From an uncultured Clostridia bacterium (GTDB lineage Bacteria; Bacillota; Clostridia; TANB77; CAG-508): a stretch of DNA of 35,441 bases. Shown here in pieces: positions 1-7,855 of the stretch. The stretch lies in assembly GCA_944393025.1 (NCBI GenBank), contig CALXYR010000003.1:1-35441 (forward strand), written 5' to 3'. A program made the translations under genes and the position numbers. Each line of letters begins with the position of its first letter. The first letter of the stretch is position 1. The notes beneath the pieces are model-generated. The model saw nothing but the letters and a program-made list of their open reading frames with translations, searched no databases and had not been told where the DNA came from.

Positions 1-127
1 TAGAATTCATTATAATTCCTGTTACTACAATATGATACTCTCCTTCTTTGAATTGATATACATCTCTTTCAGCAGTTTTTCCTATTTTCCTTTTATTTAT
101 ATCATATATATCCCATAATTCTTTCAT
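1..127 (-). CDS. Nudix hydrolase, N-terminal fragment (cut by window edge)
   Basis: The visible 42 codons read MKELWDIYDINKRKIGKTAE and continue with an R-D-V-x-Q-F-K-x-G-E-Y-H-I-V-V-T stretch. The E-L-W-D-I-Y-D opening, the K-x-G-K-T-x-E-R segment and the G-E-Y-H start of the first core strand are typical of Nudix hydrolases of the isopentenyl-diphosphate-isomerase-like type, which hydrolyse nucleoside diphosphates linked to another moiety. The Nudix box itself would lie beyond base 1, so catalytic residues cannot be checked. The start is the ATG at 125-127, preceded by an AGAGGT ribosome binding site. It is separated from the next gene upstream by a 284-base AT-rich gap. The family call is from N-terminal similarity only; the substrate is unknown. 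Confidence 0.7.
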   Translation of the reverse strand, partial: MKELWDIYDINKRKIGKTAERDVYQFKEGEYHIVVTGIIMNS

Positions 128-293
128 TTTATAGTACCTCTTACTTTCTGATTTTATACATTTTTTTAAATTATAACATTTATATTATTAAAAAAATAAA
201 TAATTTATGCTTATGTATCTCTTATTTTAAAATTTTTATTTATATACTTCATATTTACTTGATTATAATTTTAATATATATCAGCTTATAATT

Positions 294-319
294 TGGAAAG
301 ACCGCCTATTTTGACGGTC
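294..319 (-). terminator. Probable terminator downstream of the DUF4190 gene
   Basis: On the - strand GACCGTC, a 6-base loop and GGCGGTC form a 7-bp stem with one G-U pair, followed by TTTCC. The stem is strikingly G+C-rich for this region, but the U tract is short. On the + strand the same stem has an A-C mismatch, which favours the - strand. The rest of the 128-411 gap is AT-rich and shows nothing else convincing. Confidence 0.5.
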
Positions 320-411
320 ATTCTATTTTTCTATTAAATAAATAGTATTAAGTTACTTATGTTTTGAATATTTTCAAAATATAATACTATAATTTGCTTT
401 TTACATTATCT

Positions 412-669
412 TCATATATTCGATAATATAATCATTAATGCTAAACTTATATATATAAATGCAAATATTGCAAAACCTATTATTCCTAATATAAATCCTG
501 CTTTTCCTAATCCGCTTCCCACTTTTTTTATTGATTTTGATCCAAACACTATTGCTAATATTGAACTTGGTATATTTATGTACCAAAATAATGCACTACA
601 TATTGATATTATTCCTAAAACTAATGATGCTATCCCTAAAGATGATTTTTGCTTACTCTCCATTTCCAT
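412..669 (-). CDS. DUF4190-type small membrane protein
   Basis: A protein of 85 residues with two hydrophobic helices flanking an F-G-x-K-S-I-K loop and two repeats of the form G-x-A-S-L-V-L-G-I-I / G-x-A-G-F-I-L-G-I-I. This is the usual pattern of DUF4190 membrane proteins; their function is not known. An ATG at 676-678 is in frame but sits directly on the AAAGGGGG ribosome binding site, leaving no spacer. The ATG at 667-669 has a 9-base spacer and is one base past the stop of the upstream gene, so I chose it. It is probably translationally coupled to the beta-propeller protein, suggesting that both act at the same membrane. Confidence 0.75.
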   Translation of the reverse strand: MEMESKQKSSLGIASLVLGIISICSALFWYINIPSSILAIVFGSKSIKKVGSGLGKAGFILGIIGFAIFAFIYISLALMIILSNI

Positions 670-670
670 A

Positions 671-2665
671 TTATTCATCCCCCTTTATATTTAATTCACT
701 TAATAATTTTAATGTATCTAAATCATTTACTTTTATTTTATCTTCTGAAACAGTATATAAATTATTATCAATATATACACCTCTTAATAATTTGCTAAAA
801 CTTTTTGTTGAATAATAATATGCTGGATAATTTTCATTTTCGTGTGTAATTACACCTTTTTTATTAAATCCATCTTCTAAATTAATATTAAATACAATAT
901 ACCCTTCTGAAACATAATTTTTTTGCCTTGCAGTATATGAACTTATAAGAGATGAATATGTAGTAAAATTGTCAGTTATTTCAAAATCTTGTGCTAAATT
1001 ATTTACTGGAATTGCAATTAATTCTTTTTCTTTTGAAAATAACAAAGCTTTTGGATTTGTTAATATTGCTGATGTTGTCCTAGAATCTCCTATTACTGTA
1101 CTTGATAATTGAATAGGATTATTTACATTTGATACATCAAATAGAGCCATTTTCATACCCACTATTTTAGAAGTTGTTGAAATAACCCTTCCATTTATAT
1201 CTCTATATACTTGTTCTTTAGTTTCCATTCCTATACCTATAATATGATTTTCATCATAAGGATGAAGATATGTGCTATAACCTGGTATTTTTAATTCTCC
1301 TAATACTTGTGGCTTAGAAGGATCTGATAAATCTATAACAAATAACGGATCTATAGTTTTGTATGTTACTAAATAAGCCTTATTACCAATAAATCTAGAT
1401 GAATACATTGTTTCTCCTTTAGCTAGATTTGAAGTTTTTCCTATTTCATTTAATTTTTCATCAAAAACCACTACTCTAGAACCGTCACTATCATAAACAG
1501 CTAACCTTAATGTATTATTATATTCATCAACGGAATATTGATTTATGGTTTTTCCTTTAACTTTATTTTTACAACTATATTCTATTGTTCCATTATCTTT
1601 AAAATCAAATTTATATATTTGTGTGTAATAACCACTTTCTTCTTCATCTTCATATATAAATGGACCTATTGCACCAGCTAATCCAAATAATGATTTTATT
1701 GGTGGCACTCCATAACTTCCTTCATATTTTTGGTTTAATAAATATATACTATTTTCTGAAACATATGCATTTGATACATCTATTAAATATGAGTTTACAT
1801 TTGCATCATTTTCTATATTATTTAAATCTACCATAGCAATTATTGTTTGCGTGTTTGTTTCTATTTCTTTAAATCGTTTTATATTGTCTAATCCAATTTC
1901 TTTTTGGTTCCAATTTTCTTCATATGTAGTAATAATGTCATCGTCTTCTTCCCTTAATTTTCCATTAGAAATTATGTATAACTTATTATCTATACATCTT
2001 GATGTATAATAACCTTCATAAAGTTTAATTTTCTTTACTTGTACTGGTTGTTCTTTATTTGTAGTATCATATATATTTATAATCGTATTATTTTTGTTAT
2101 AAATATAAAGAATTCCTCCTGTTTTAACTTCCTCTGATATTATTATTAATTTATTATCATAAATTAATAAATCTTCTGGTATTCCACCATCATCTAATTC
2201 TATTGTAGAACTAATTTTAATTTCATTTGGATTTACTACATTTGTTATTACCACTTTAGTTCCAGATATTGAATAAATATAGTTTCCATCTGTTTTTATT
2301 ATATCTGCTTCATCTACATTTTCTACTTGTATGTTTGTAGTAGAATAATCTTTTGAACCTGATGTAGTTGATTCACTTGCAGATATTAAACCATCAACTG
2401 TATCGAAACTATTAGTAATTTTACTTGCATCCATAATACTATTATAAGTATTATTTGCAAAAAAGCTAAAAGGCATTGTTAAAACATTAATAAAAATATT
2501 TTTTGTTCCATCAATTTTACCTTCATAAATATTTTTTAATTCCTTTTCCGACTTAATAGATACAAGTTCTGATTTACTATTATTTAAATAATAAATCACG
2601 CCAGTAATAATAGCTAGTATTATAAGTAAACAAATAATAATTTTTGCTAATTTACTTTTTTTCAT
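671..2665 (-). CDS. Exported beta-propeller domain protein
   Basis: A 664-residue protein with one N-terminal membrane helix (about residues 8-27: AKIIICLLIILAIITGVIYY) and no other membrane segment, so the bulk is outside the cell. Residues 113-140 carry Q-V-E-N-V-D-E-A-D-I-I-K-T-D-G-N-Y-I-Y, the hallmark of the family of secreted proteins with a C-terminal beta-propeller (Beta_propel). Later blades show F-V-I-D-L-S-D-P-S-K-P-Q and L-H-P-Y-D-E-N-H-I-I-G-I-G-M-E, also typical. No catalytic function is established for the family; a role in binding or envelope maintenance is inference. It has a good promoter (2688-2716) and an AGGAGGGGAG ribosome binding site. It forms a two-gene unit with the DUF4190 protein downstream. 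Confidence 0.85.
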   Translation of the reverse strand: MKKSKLAKIIICLLIILAIITGVIYYLNNSKSELVSIKSEKELKNIYEGKIDGTKNIFINVLTMPFSFFANNTYNSIMDASKITNSFDTVDGLISASESTTSGSKDYSTTNIQVENVDEADIIKTDGNYIYSISGTKVVITNVVNPNEIKISSTIELDDGGIPEDLLIYDNKLIIISEEVKTGGILYIYNKNNTIINIYDTTNKEQPVQVKKIKLYEGYYTSRCIDNKLYIISNGKLREEDDDIITTYEENWNQKEIGLDNIKRFKEIETNTQTIIAMVDLNNIENDANVNSYLIDVSNAYVSENSIYLLNQKYEGSYGVPPIKSLFGLAGAIGPFIYEDEEESGYYTQIYKFDFKDNGTIEYSCKNKVKGKTINQYSVDEYNNTLRLAVYDSDGSRVVVFDEKLNEIGKTSNLAKGETMYSSRFIGNKAYLVTYKTIDPLFVIDLSDPSKPQVLGELKIPGYSTYLHPYDENHIIGIGMETKEQVYRDINGRVISTTSKIVGMKMALFDVSNVNNPIQLSSTVIGDSRTTSAILTNPKALLFSKEKELIAIPVNNLAQDFEITDNFTTYSSLISSYTARQKNYVSEGYIVFNINLEDGFNKKGVITHENENYPAYYYSTKSFSKLLRGVYIDNNLYTVSEDKIKVNDLDTLKLLSELNIKGDE

Positions 2666-2687
2666 TTAACTCCCCTCCTATAATTTG

Positions 2688-2716
2688 AATATAGCATATA
2701 ACTGAAAAAAAGTAAA
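2688..2716 (-). promoter_or_regulatory. Sigma-A-type promoter for the beta-propeller gene
   Basis: On the - strand TTTACT (2711-2716) and TATATT (2688-2693) are separated by 17 bases, with TG one base before the -10 hexamer (extended -10). It lies 23 bases upstream of the start codon and directly downstream of the HNH-gene terminator. Confidence 0.65.
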
Positions 2717-2730
2717 TAATAAAACAGCTT

Positions 2731-2766
2731 AAATAAAAAGAAACAATATTTTCAAATATTGCTTCT
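2731..2766 (-). terminator. Terminator of the restriction-modification operon
   Basis: On the - strand AGAAGCAATATT, loop TGAA, then AATATTGTTTCT form a 12-bp stem with one G-U pair, followed at once by TTTTATTT. It lies 46 bases after the stop codon of the HNH gene. Confidence 0.8.
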
Positions 2767-2812
2767 AAATTTGTTTTAAAATAAAAATATATCTTCTATT
2801 TTTTTAATTAAT

Positions 2813-4015
2813 TTATTTACTAAATCTAGTTGTATGTTTCAATAAATATTGTTGCATGTTTGAATTAAAATCAAAATCATTAATTTTAAACCCTAAAAAA
2901 TTTTCACCTTTTGGTATTTTTTCATCATTAAAAAAGTATCCTTGTGTAATTGAATTTTTTATGTATTCAATTTGATTTTTATTTAATGTATCTGAAGCAT
3001 ATAAATATCTTTCTTTAAAATAAATTAATAAATAATCAAATAATAAGTGGTGATTTGCACATAACCAAATTCCATTGTCTGCATCAACAATCTGATTTGT
3101 CTTTTCTTCTTCACTAACTGAAGAATGTAATATATCTGTTGAGCTATAAATATGTGCTCCTTGTATAACTTTTTCAATATCACATCCACATAAATAACAT
3201 TTCTTTTCCTTATATTTTTGCAATAAATTATAATGAAACAACCTTGTATTTCTTTTAGCAATAACTCTTTCATCATTACTTTCAAAATCCATTCTGTCAT
3301 CATTTAGTTCAACACCAATATTTTCTAAAATATATCTGTTTGCAGGATCAATATCTGCTAAATGATTTTTATCTGTTTCATTAACATTATATAACTTTAT
3401 ATTTTTAGCTGGTACTAATCTAGATAACGCTAGGCAAATTGCTGTAGTTTCTCTTCCATTTGCTCCATAACTTTTACCATATACAGAAATTTCATCATCA
3501 TTTTCTTCAAATGTTGTTGAATTATTACTCGAATTTCGTTTGCTTAAACTTAGTCTATATGTACGCATTTGTTTATAATCGTTAAAAGGAGTAGTATAGT
3601 CAAATAATATAGCTTTTTCTGAAACTTTTACCTTATCTAAATTTAAAATTTTTATTCCTCCTGTTAGTAATAATTTATATGAAAAAATAGCAAATGGAGG
3701 ATGTGAAGTAGAAAAATCTCTAATGTAATATTCAAATGTTTTTTTAGGATTTTTCTCTTCTAAATAATGCTGATATGCTGAAGGAAAGTTTTGAAGAATA
3801 AAAGCATTTCTACTTTCACTTGCAATTTTTCTACTTAGGCAAATATATTTTATTGTATCAGCTATCTTTAGTTTTATGTATTGTCCTGAATTATGCCCTC
3901 TAAAATCCTCTTTAACTATAAAATCCACATTTCCTATTGATCTATTTACTATATCTTTATATTCATCTTTAGATATGTCTCCTAATAAATGTGTAGGAAC
4001 AAATAGTTCGACCAT
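2813..4015 (-). CDS. HNH endonuclease, likely restriction enzyme
   Basis: A 400-residue protein with a C-terminal HNH nuclease domain (about residues 268-335): C273-x2-C276 zinc knuckle, Q-G-A-H288, D-N314-G-I-W-L-C319-x-N-H322-H323-x-L-F-D. This spacing matches the HNH_2 group, in which the second Cys pair or His holds the fold and the His/Asn/His set binds the metal. The first 250 residues are not recognised and may read the target sequence. The start codon lies one base after the stop of the methyltransferase gene (AGGTG ribosome binding site 6 bases upstream), so the two form one operon. A methyltransferase and an HNH nuclease in this tight order are typical of a type II restriction-modification system; the cleavage role is inferred. 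Confidence 0.82.
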   Translation of the reverse strand: MVELFVPTHLLGDISKDEYKDIVNRSIGNVDFIVKEDFRGHNSGQYIKLKIADTIKYICLSRKIASESRNAFILQNFPSAYQHYLEEKNPKKTFEYYIRDFSTSHPPFAIFSYKLLLTGGIKILNLDKVKVSEKAILFDYTTPFNDYKQMRTYRLSLSKRNSSNNSTTFEENDDEISVYGKSYGANGRETTAICLALSRLVPAKNIKLYNVNETDKNHLADIDPANRYILENIGVELNDDRMDFESNDERVIAKRNTRLFHYNLLQKYKEKKCYLCGCDIEKVIQGAHIYSSTDILHSSVSEEEKTNQIVDADNGIWLCANHHLLFDYLLIYFKERYLYASDTLNKNQIEYIKNSITQGYFFNDEKIPKGENFLGFKINDFDFNSNMQQYLLKHTTRFSK

Positions 4016-4016
4016 T

Positions 4017-5873
4017 TTATTTCACCTCATAATTAATAACTATTATCTCATTTCTATTTTTTCTTGCTTTTCCTTGGTATTCTATAATTTTATATTTGTT
4101 TTCTTGTATCCATTTTTTCAAAATATTATTACTTTTTCCTTTAAACTCTAAAATATTAGACAACATAAATTTTACAGATTTATCATCAAGTTTCTTTAAA
4201 AAATTAAGTAACCTAATTTCATCACTTTCGTTCCAACCATTAAATCCTCTTTTACCATCATTATAACTACCTAATGTAATTAAATATGGTGGATCGCAAT
4301 ATACAAATGTATCTTTATTTATGTATTCTTCTACTTTTTCAAAATCTTTTGAAAGAAAAATAACATTTTTTTCTTTTAATCTTCTACAAAAAGAAATTAT
4401 TTTTTCTAAAATACAATCATTATACCCTGCCTGACCAACTGGATTATTATATCCATATGAGGAATTAAATCTAATTTGTTGTTGATAACCAAATAATATT
4501 AGTAAATATAATAATTTTGGATCTCGATTATCTATTGGCATATTATTATACAATTCTCTTATTTTTAAATATTGTTCTTTAGCTCCTTTTTCAAGCTTAT
4601 ATTTCTTTATCATTTTTTCAATATATTTATATAGTTCAATGGTGTCAATATCTCTAAACATTTCTAAAAGTTCTCTAACCTTAAAGTTACAATCATTGTA
4701 TACAGTTTGTTCAGCATTAAAATTTATACCTACATTAAAACCTCCGCCAAATAAATCAATCATTCTCTTATAATTTTTTGGTGAATTATCTTTTAAGAAC
4801 TGAACCATATCTGCTTTTCCTCCAATAAAATTTAATGGAGATGCATAATTAATATACTGTTTTTCTTTTTTTTCTACATAAAATAAATATTCATAATGTT
4901 CTCCTTCTTTTTCTGCTTTTGAATTTAAATATTTTCTATATTTAATTTTAATAAATTTTAATGTTTCTGGTTTTCCATGTCTTTTAAGAACACTTTCAAT
5001 ATATTCTTTAGACATAATTCCATCAGAACTATAACTTAATATAATATGCTTAAAATCAGCTCTTGCTATAATTTTTTCAAATTCAATTTCAGCATTTCCT
5101 TTTTTAGAAAAATCTGAAGTTTTATTTGACATATCTCTAGCACCAGTAACTCCTTTTATCTCAGGATTATCATACAATGCAATTGTTTCTAATAAATGAT
5201 ATTGAACTGAATATTGATTTTTGGTATATGGCGGATCAATATATAATATATCTCCACTTATATCATTTATTAACTTTTCAGCTTCTTTATTATAAACTTC
5301 ATTTTCGAATTTACTGCTTTCTTTTTCCATTTCAATAGGAATAAATTTCATGGGTTTTACTGCTCTTGGATCCCATTTTTTTAAATATGCTCCATAAACA
5401 CCGGCGACATTTGCAACTTTTGAAACAGATTCTAATAATGAAGCTATAAGATAATAATATTCATCATCATTTATCTTATCTTCTAAATGCCATTTTTCAA
5501 TTTTATTTCTTATAAAATCAATTCTCTGTGCATTTTCTTCGCTGAAATACATCCTTTCGCTATTTCCAGTTGAATAGTTTTCATATATAAAACCCTTTAA
5601 TAAATTTGTTTTATCATTAAATATTTCAAAAGGATCTTTCTCTAATTTTTCAAATTTTAAATTTGGAGTACAGAGTTTTGCTCTTGAAATAACATATGAC
5701 ATATATAAATTATCATTTGATATTATTCTGTATTTATCTTTAAAATAATTTCCAACTGTTGCTGTTCCACTAAATAAATCACAGAATGTATAGTTTTCAT
5801 TATTTAATCTTAAAGATTCTATTAAATTTTCAATTTCGTTTAGTATCTTTTGTTTATTACCAATATATCTCAT
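4017..5873 (-). CDS. Double-domain DNA adenine methyltransferase (D12 class, fused)
   Basis: A 618-residue protein made of two Dam/D12-class N6-adenine methyltransferases in a row. First domain: M-R-Y-I-G-N-K at the N-terminus, S-adenosylmethionine-binding D32-L-F-S-G-T, catalytic D213-P-P-Y. Second domain: L-N-F-I-G-G-K at about 347, D373-L-F-G-G-G, catalytic D527-P-P-Y. A single D12 enzyme is about 270-300 residues, so this is a true tandem fusion. M.FokI has the same layout, with each half methylating one strand of an asymmetric site; by analogy this system probably recognises a non-palindromic sequence. The start ATG has an AAGGTG ribosome binding site. It protects the host from the HNH nuclease encoded next. 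Confidence 0.88.
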   Translation of the reverse strand: MRYIGNKQKILNEIENLIESLRLNNENYTFCDLFSGTATVGNYFKDKYRIISNDNLYMSYVISRAKLCTPNLKFEKLEKDPFEIFNDKTNLLKGFIYENYSTGNSERMYFSEENAQRIDFIRNKIEKWHLEDKINDDEYYYLIASLLESVSKVANVAGVYGAYLKKWDPRAVKPMKFIPIEMEKESSKFENEVYNKEAEKLINDISGDILYIDPPYTKNQYSVQYHLLETIALYDNPEIKGVTGARDMSNKTSDFSKKGNAEIEFEKIIARADFKHIILSYSSDGIMSKEYIESVLKRHGKPETLKFIKIKYRKYLNSKAEKEGEHYEYLFYVEKKEKQYINYASPLNFIGGKADMVQFLKDNSPKNYKRMIDLFGGGFNVGINFNAEQTVYNDCNFKVRELLEMFRDIDTIELYKYIEKMIKKYKLEKGAKEQYLKIRELYNNMPIDNRDPKLLYLLILFGYQQQIRFNSSYGYNNPVGQAGYNDCILEKIISFCRRLKEKNVIFLSKDFEKVEEYINKDTFVYCDPPYLITLGSYNDGKRGFNGWNESDEIRLLNFLKKLDDKSVKFMLSNILEFKGKSNNILKKWIQENKYKIIEYQGKARKNRNEIIVINYEVK

Positions 5874-5919
5874 TTATTACACCTTTTCTTAAAATTCATT
5901 ATAATATATTTCTGTATTT

Positions 5920-5948
5920 GTTATATCATATATTACATTTTTTCTCAA
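5920..5948 (-). promoter_or_regulatory. Promoter of the restriction-modification operon
   Basis: On the - strand TTGAGA (5943-5948) and TATAAC (5920-5925) are spaced by 17 bases, about 47 bases upstream of the methyltransferase start. Confidence 0.6.
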
Positions 5949-5950
5949 CT

Positions 5951-5981
5951 AAAACAGCCTAAATATTACTTAAGCTGTTTT
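5951..5981. terminator. Hairpin terminator after the choloylglycine-hydrolase gene
   Basis: AAAACAGC and GCTGTTTT form an 8-bp stem extended inward by TAA/TTA past one mismatch. The A and T runs at the ends let it work in either direction. It lies 8 bases after the stop of the - strand hydrolase gene and just before the methyltransferase promoter. Confidence 0.65.
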
Positions 5982-5988
5982 ACACTTT

Positions 5989-6963
5989 TTAATTTAAATT
6001 ATTTATACTTTGTTGCACTGGTAATTCATATATTTCTAATTCATCTGAATTCATATTTTTTTCATTAAATGATACTGCATTTATTTGGTTATTATAATAT
6101 GTTTTAAAATAATATATTCCCTTAGTTGAATTAATGCATGAAGAATATGTTGTCATATCTAATTTATTTTCTTTTGTAACTACTGTTCCTTTTATCATTG
6201 ATACTGAATCTAGAATATGAAAAAACTGTGATATTGTTTCTTCTTCACTAACACATTCTACTGAATTTAGCTTATTAAATACTGCTCTTACAAATCTGGA
6301 TGGTGGAGTTACATCTCCAGGTAGTCCTACCATACTTATTCCTTGTCCATATACATTTAATTTAATTTTATCTGAAAATCTATTTGCAGGGAAATCTGAT
6401 GAAATATTCATATAATTACTAACATTAAGTTCATGATAGTAAAATGGTGGGTTGTTTGTTAACACTCCATATGGGTTATCATATATTTTTAATCCTTCTT
6501 CCATTTGCTCTAATACAATACAATCATTTTTATCACTAATCATCCAATGTAATTGTGCTGATGGCATTTTTTCATTAAATTTTTCGTCAGTTATATTTAG
6601 TTTATTTAACTCTTTTTTTAGTTCCGAAACTTTTGAAAAGTTACCTAAAATCCATGGTATTAATTCAAATGATGCTATATTGGTATAGTTTTCTTTTTCT
6701 TTTTTATATACTGCATTATCTGGAAAATATAATCCTGCTATACATAATCCTTTTTCATTTGTAGCATCTGCATATAATGGGTAATTATCTACCACTGTTG
6801 CCATTCCAATAATAGCATATTTTAAATTAAAAATTGTATTGTTTTTTAATTTAAATGCATAATTTCTTGGAGCTATTACTACTTTTTCTCCAAAATTATA
6901 TTCCAAATCTAAATTTCTTCCAAAATAAAAATCTTTACTTTTAAATTCAATACAAGTGCACAT
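5989..6963 (-). CDS. Choloylglycine hydrolase family protein (bile-salt hydrolase / penicillin V acylase-like)
   Basis: A 324-residue N-terminal-nucleophile amide hydrolase, the usual length for the family. The catalytic Cys2 follows the initiator Met directly (M-C-T-C), and the family set is visible: R16 and D19 in G-R-N-L-D-L-E, D66-A-T-N-E-K-G-L, N170 in L-T-N-N-P, and R223 in P-P-S-R-F-V-R-A. There is no signal peptide, so it should act in the cytoplasm. In bile-salt hydrolases the position after A-G-L is usually Asn (N-F-P-G); here it is Y79 (A-G-L-Y-F-P), the residue found in penicillin V acylases. Substrate preference is therefore open: conjugated bile salts, penicillin V or another N-acyl amide. 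It has an AAGGAG ribosome binding site and lies 49 bases after exoA. Confidence 0.88.
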   Translation of the reverse strand: MCTCIEFKSKDFYFGRNLDLEYNFGEKVVIAPRNYAFKLKNNTIFNLKYAIIGMATVVDNYPLYADATNEKGLCIAGLYFPDNAVYKKEKENYTNIASFELIPWILGNFSKVSELKKELNKLNITDEKFNEKMPSAQLHWMISDKNDCIVLEQMEEGLKIYDNPYGVLTNNPPFYYHELNVSNYMNISSDFPANRFSDKIKLNVYGQGISMVGLPGDVTPPSRFVRAVFNKLNSVECVSEEETISQFFHILDSVSMIKGTVVTKENKLDMTTYSSCINSTKGIYYFKTYYNNQINAVSFNEKNMNSDELEIYELPVQQSINNLN

Positions 6964-7012
6964 ATTTTTATTCTCCTTTATTATTTATATTTTTATAAGC
7001 TATACCATAAAC

Positions 7013-7780
7013 TTATATATCTATATCTAAACCAACTGGACAGTGGTCACTTCCCATAATTTCTGAAAAAATATAACTTTCTTTTATTTTGTCTTTTATA
7101 TTATCAGATACTATAAAATAATCTATTCTCCACCCTGCATTTTTCTCTCTTGCTTTAAACATATATGACCACCAAGTATATTTATCTGTTTTATCTGGAT
7201 ATAAATATCTAAAACTATCAACAAAACCTGAATTTAATAATTCTGTCATTTTTTCTCTTTCCTCATCTGTAAAACCTGCATTTCTTCTATTTGTTTTAGG
7301 ATTTTTTAAATCTATTTCTTTGTGTGCTACATTTAAATCTCCGCAAAGAATTACTGGTTTTTTCTTATTTAATTCTAAAAGATAATTTCTAAAATCCTCT
7401 TCCCAAATCATTCTATAATCTAATCTCTCTAACTCTCTTTTAGAGTTTGGCGTATAACAATTTACCATATAAAACTTCTCAAACTCTAATGTTATAACTC
7501 TTCCTTCTTTATCATGTTCTTCTATTCCTATTCCATATTTAATATTTATTGGTTCTTTTTTTGAGAAAATTGCTGTTCCAGAATAGCCTTTTTTTTCTGC
7601 ACTATTCCAATACATTTTGTAACCATCAAAAATAGTATTTATTTTTTCTTCTAGTTGTTCTTCTTGCATCTTAGTTTCTTGAATACAAAAAATATCCGCA
7701 TTTATTCCTTTAAAAAATTCTTCAAAACCTTTATTTATTATTGCTCTTAGTCCATTTACATTCCATGATATTAATTTCAT
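7013..7780 (-). CDS. xth: Exodeoxyribonuclease III / AP endonuclease
   Basis: A 255-residue ExoIII-family enzyme of normal length that cuts DNA at abasic sites and removes 3' blocking groups in base-excision repair. Visible motifs: S-W-N7-V-N-G-L-R-A, Q-E35-T-K, G-Y-S-G-T-A-I-F, C-G-D-L-N-V-A-H-K-E-I-D, the family R-R-N-A-G-F-T-D-E-E-R block, W-R-I-D-Y-F, and the closing S-D-H-C-P-V with the catalytic Asp-His. The start is the ATG at 7778-7780 with a GGAGGGAAAG ribosome binding site that follows the terminator of the gene upstream. No clear promoter lies in the short gap, so it may depend on read-through or on a promoter inside the preceding gene. Also called exoA in Bacillus. Confidence 0.95.
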   Translation of the reverse strand: MKLISWNVNGLRAIINKGFEEFFKGINADIFCIQETKMQEEQLEEKINTIFDGYKMYWNSAEKKGYSGTAIFSKKEPINIKYGIGIEEHDKEGRVITLEFEKFYMVNCYTPNSKRELERLDYRMIWEEDFRNYLLELNKKKPVILCGDLNVAHKEIDLKNPKTNRRNAGFTDEEREKMTELLNSGFVDSFRYLYPDKTDKYTWWSYMFKAREKNAGWRIDYFIVSDNIKDKIKESYIFSEIMGSDHCPVGLDIDI

Positions 7781-7790
7781 CTTTCCCTCC

Positions 7791-7822
7791 TAAAACAAAA
7801 AGGAGATAGTTTCCCATCTCCT
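7791..7822 (-). terminator. Terminator of the SleB-type hydrolase gene
   Basis: On the - strand AGGAGAT, an 8-base loop and ATCTCCT form a 7-bp stem followed by TTTTTGTTTT. It ends just before the exonuclease III ribosome binding site. Confidence 0.85.
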
Positions 7823-7855
7823 CCATTTTATTTTGCTTTTATATTATTTTTTATC

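Noticed and set aside
2721-2734. AAAACAGCTTAAAT near 2721 and AAAACAGCCTAAAT near 5951 as a dispersed repeat
   Set aside because: The second is part of a terminator stem and the first lacks the other arm; the short AT-rich similarity can be chance.
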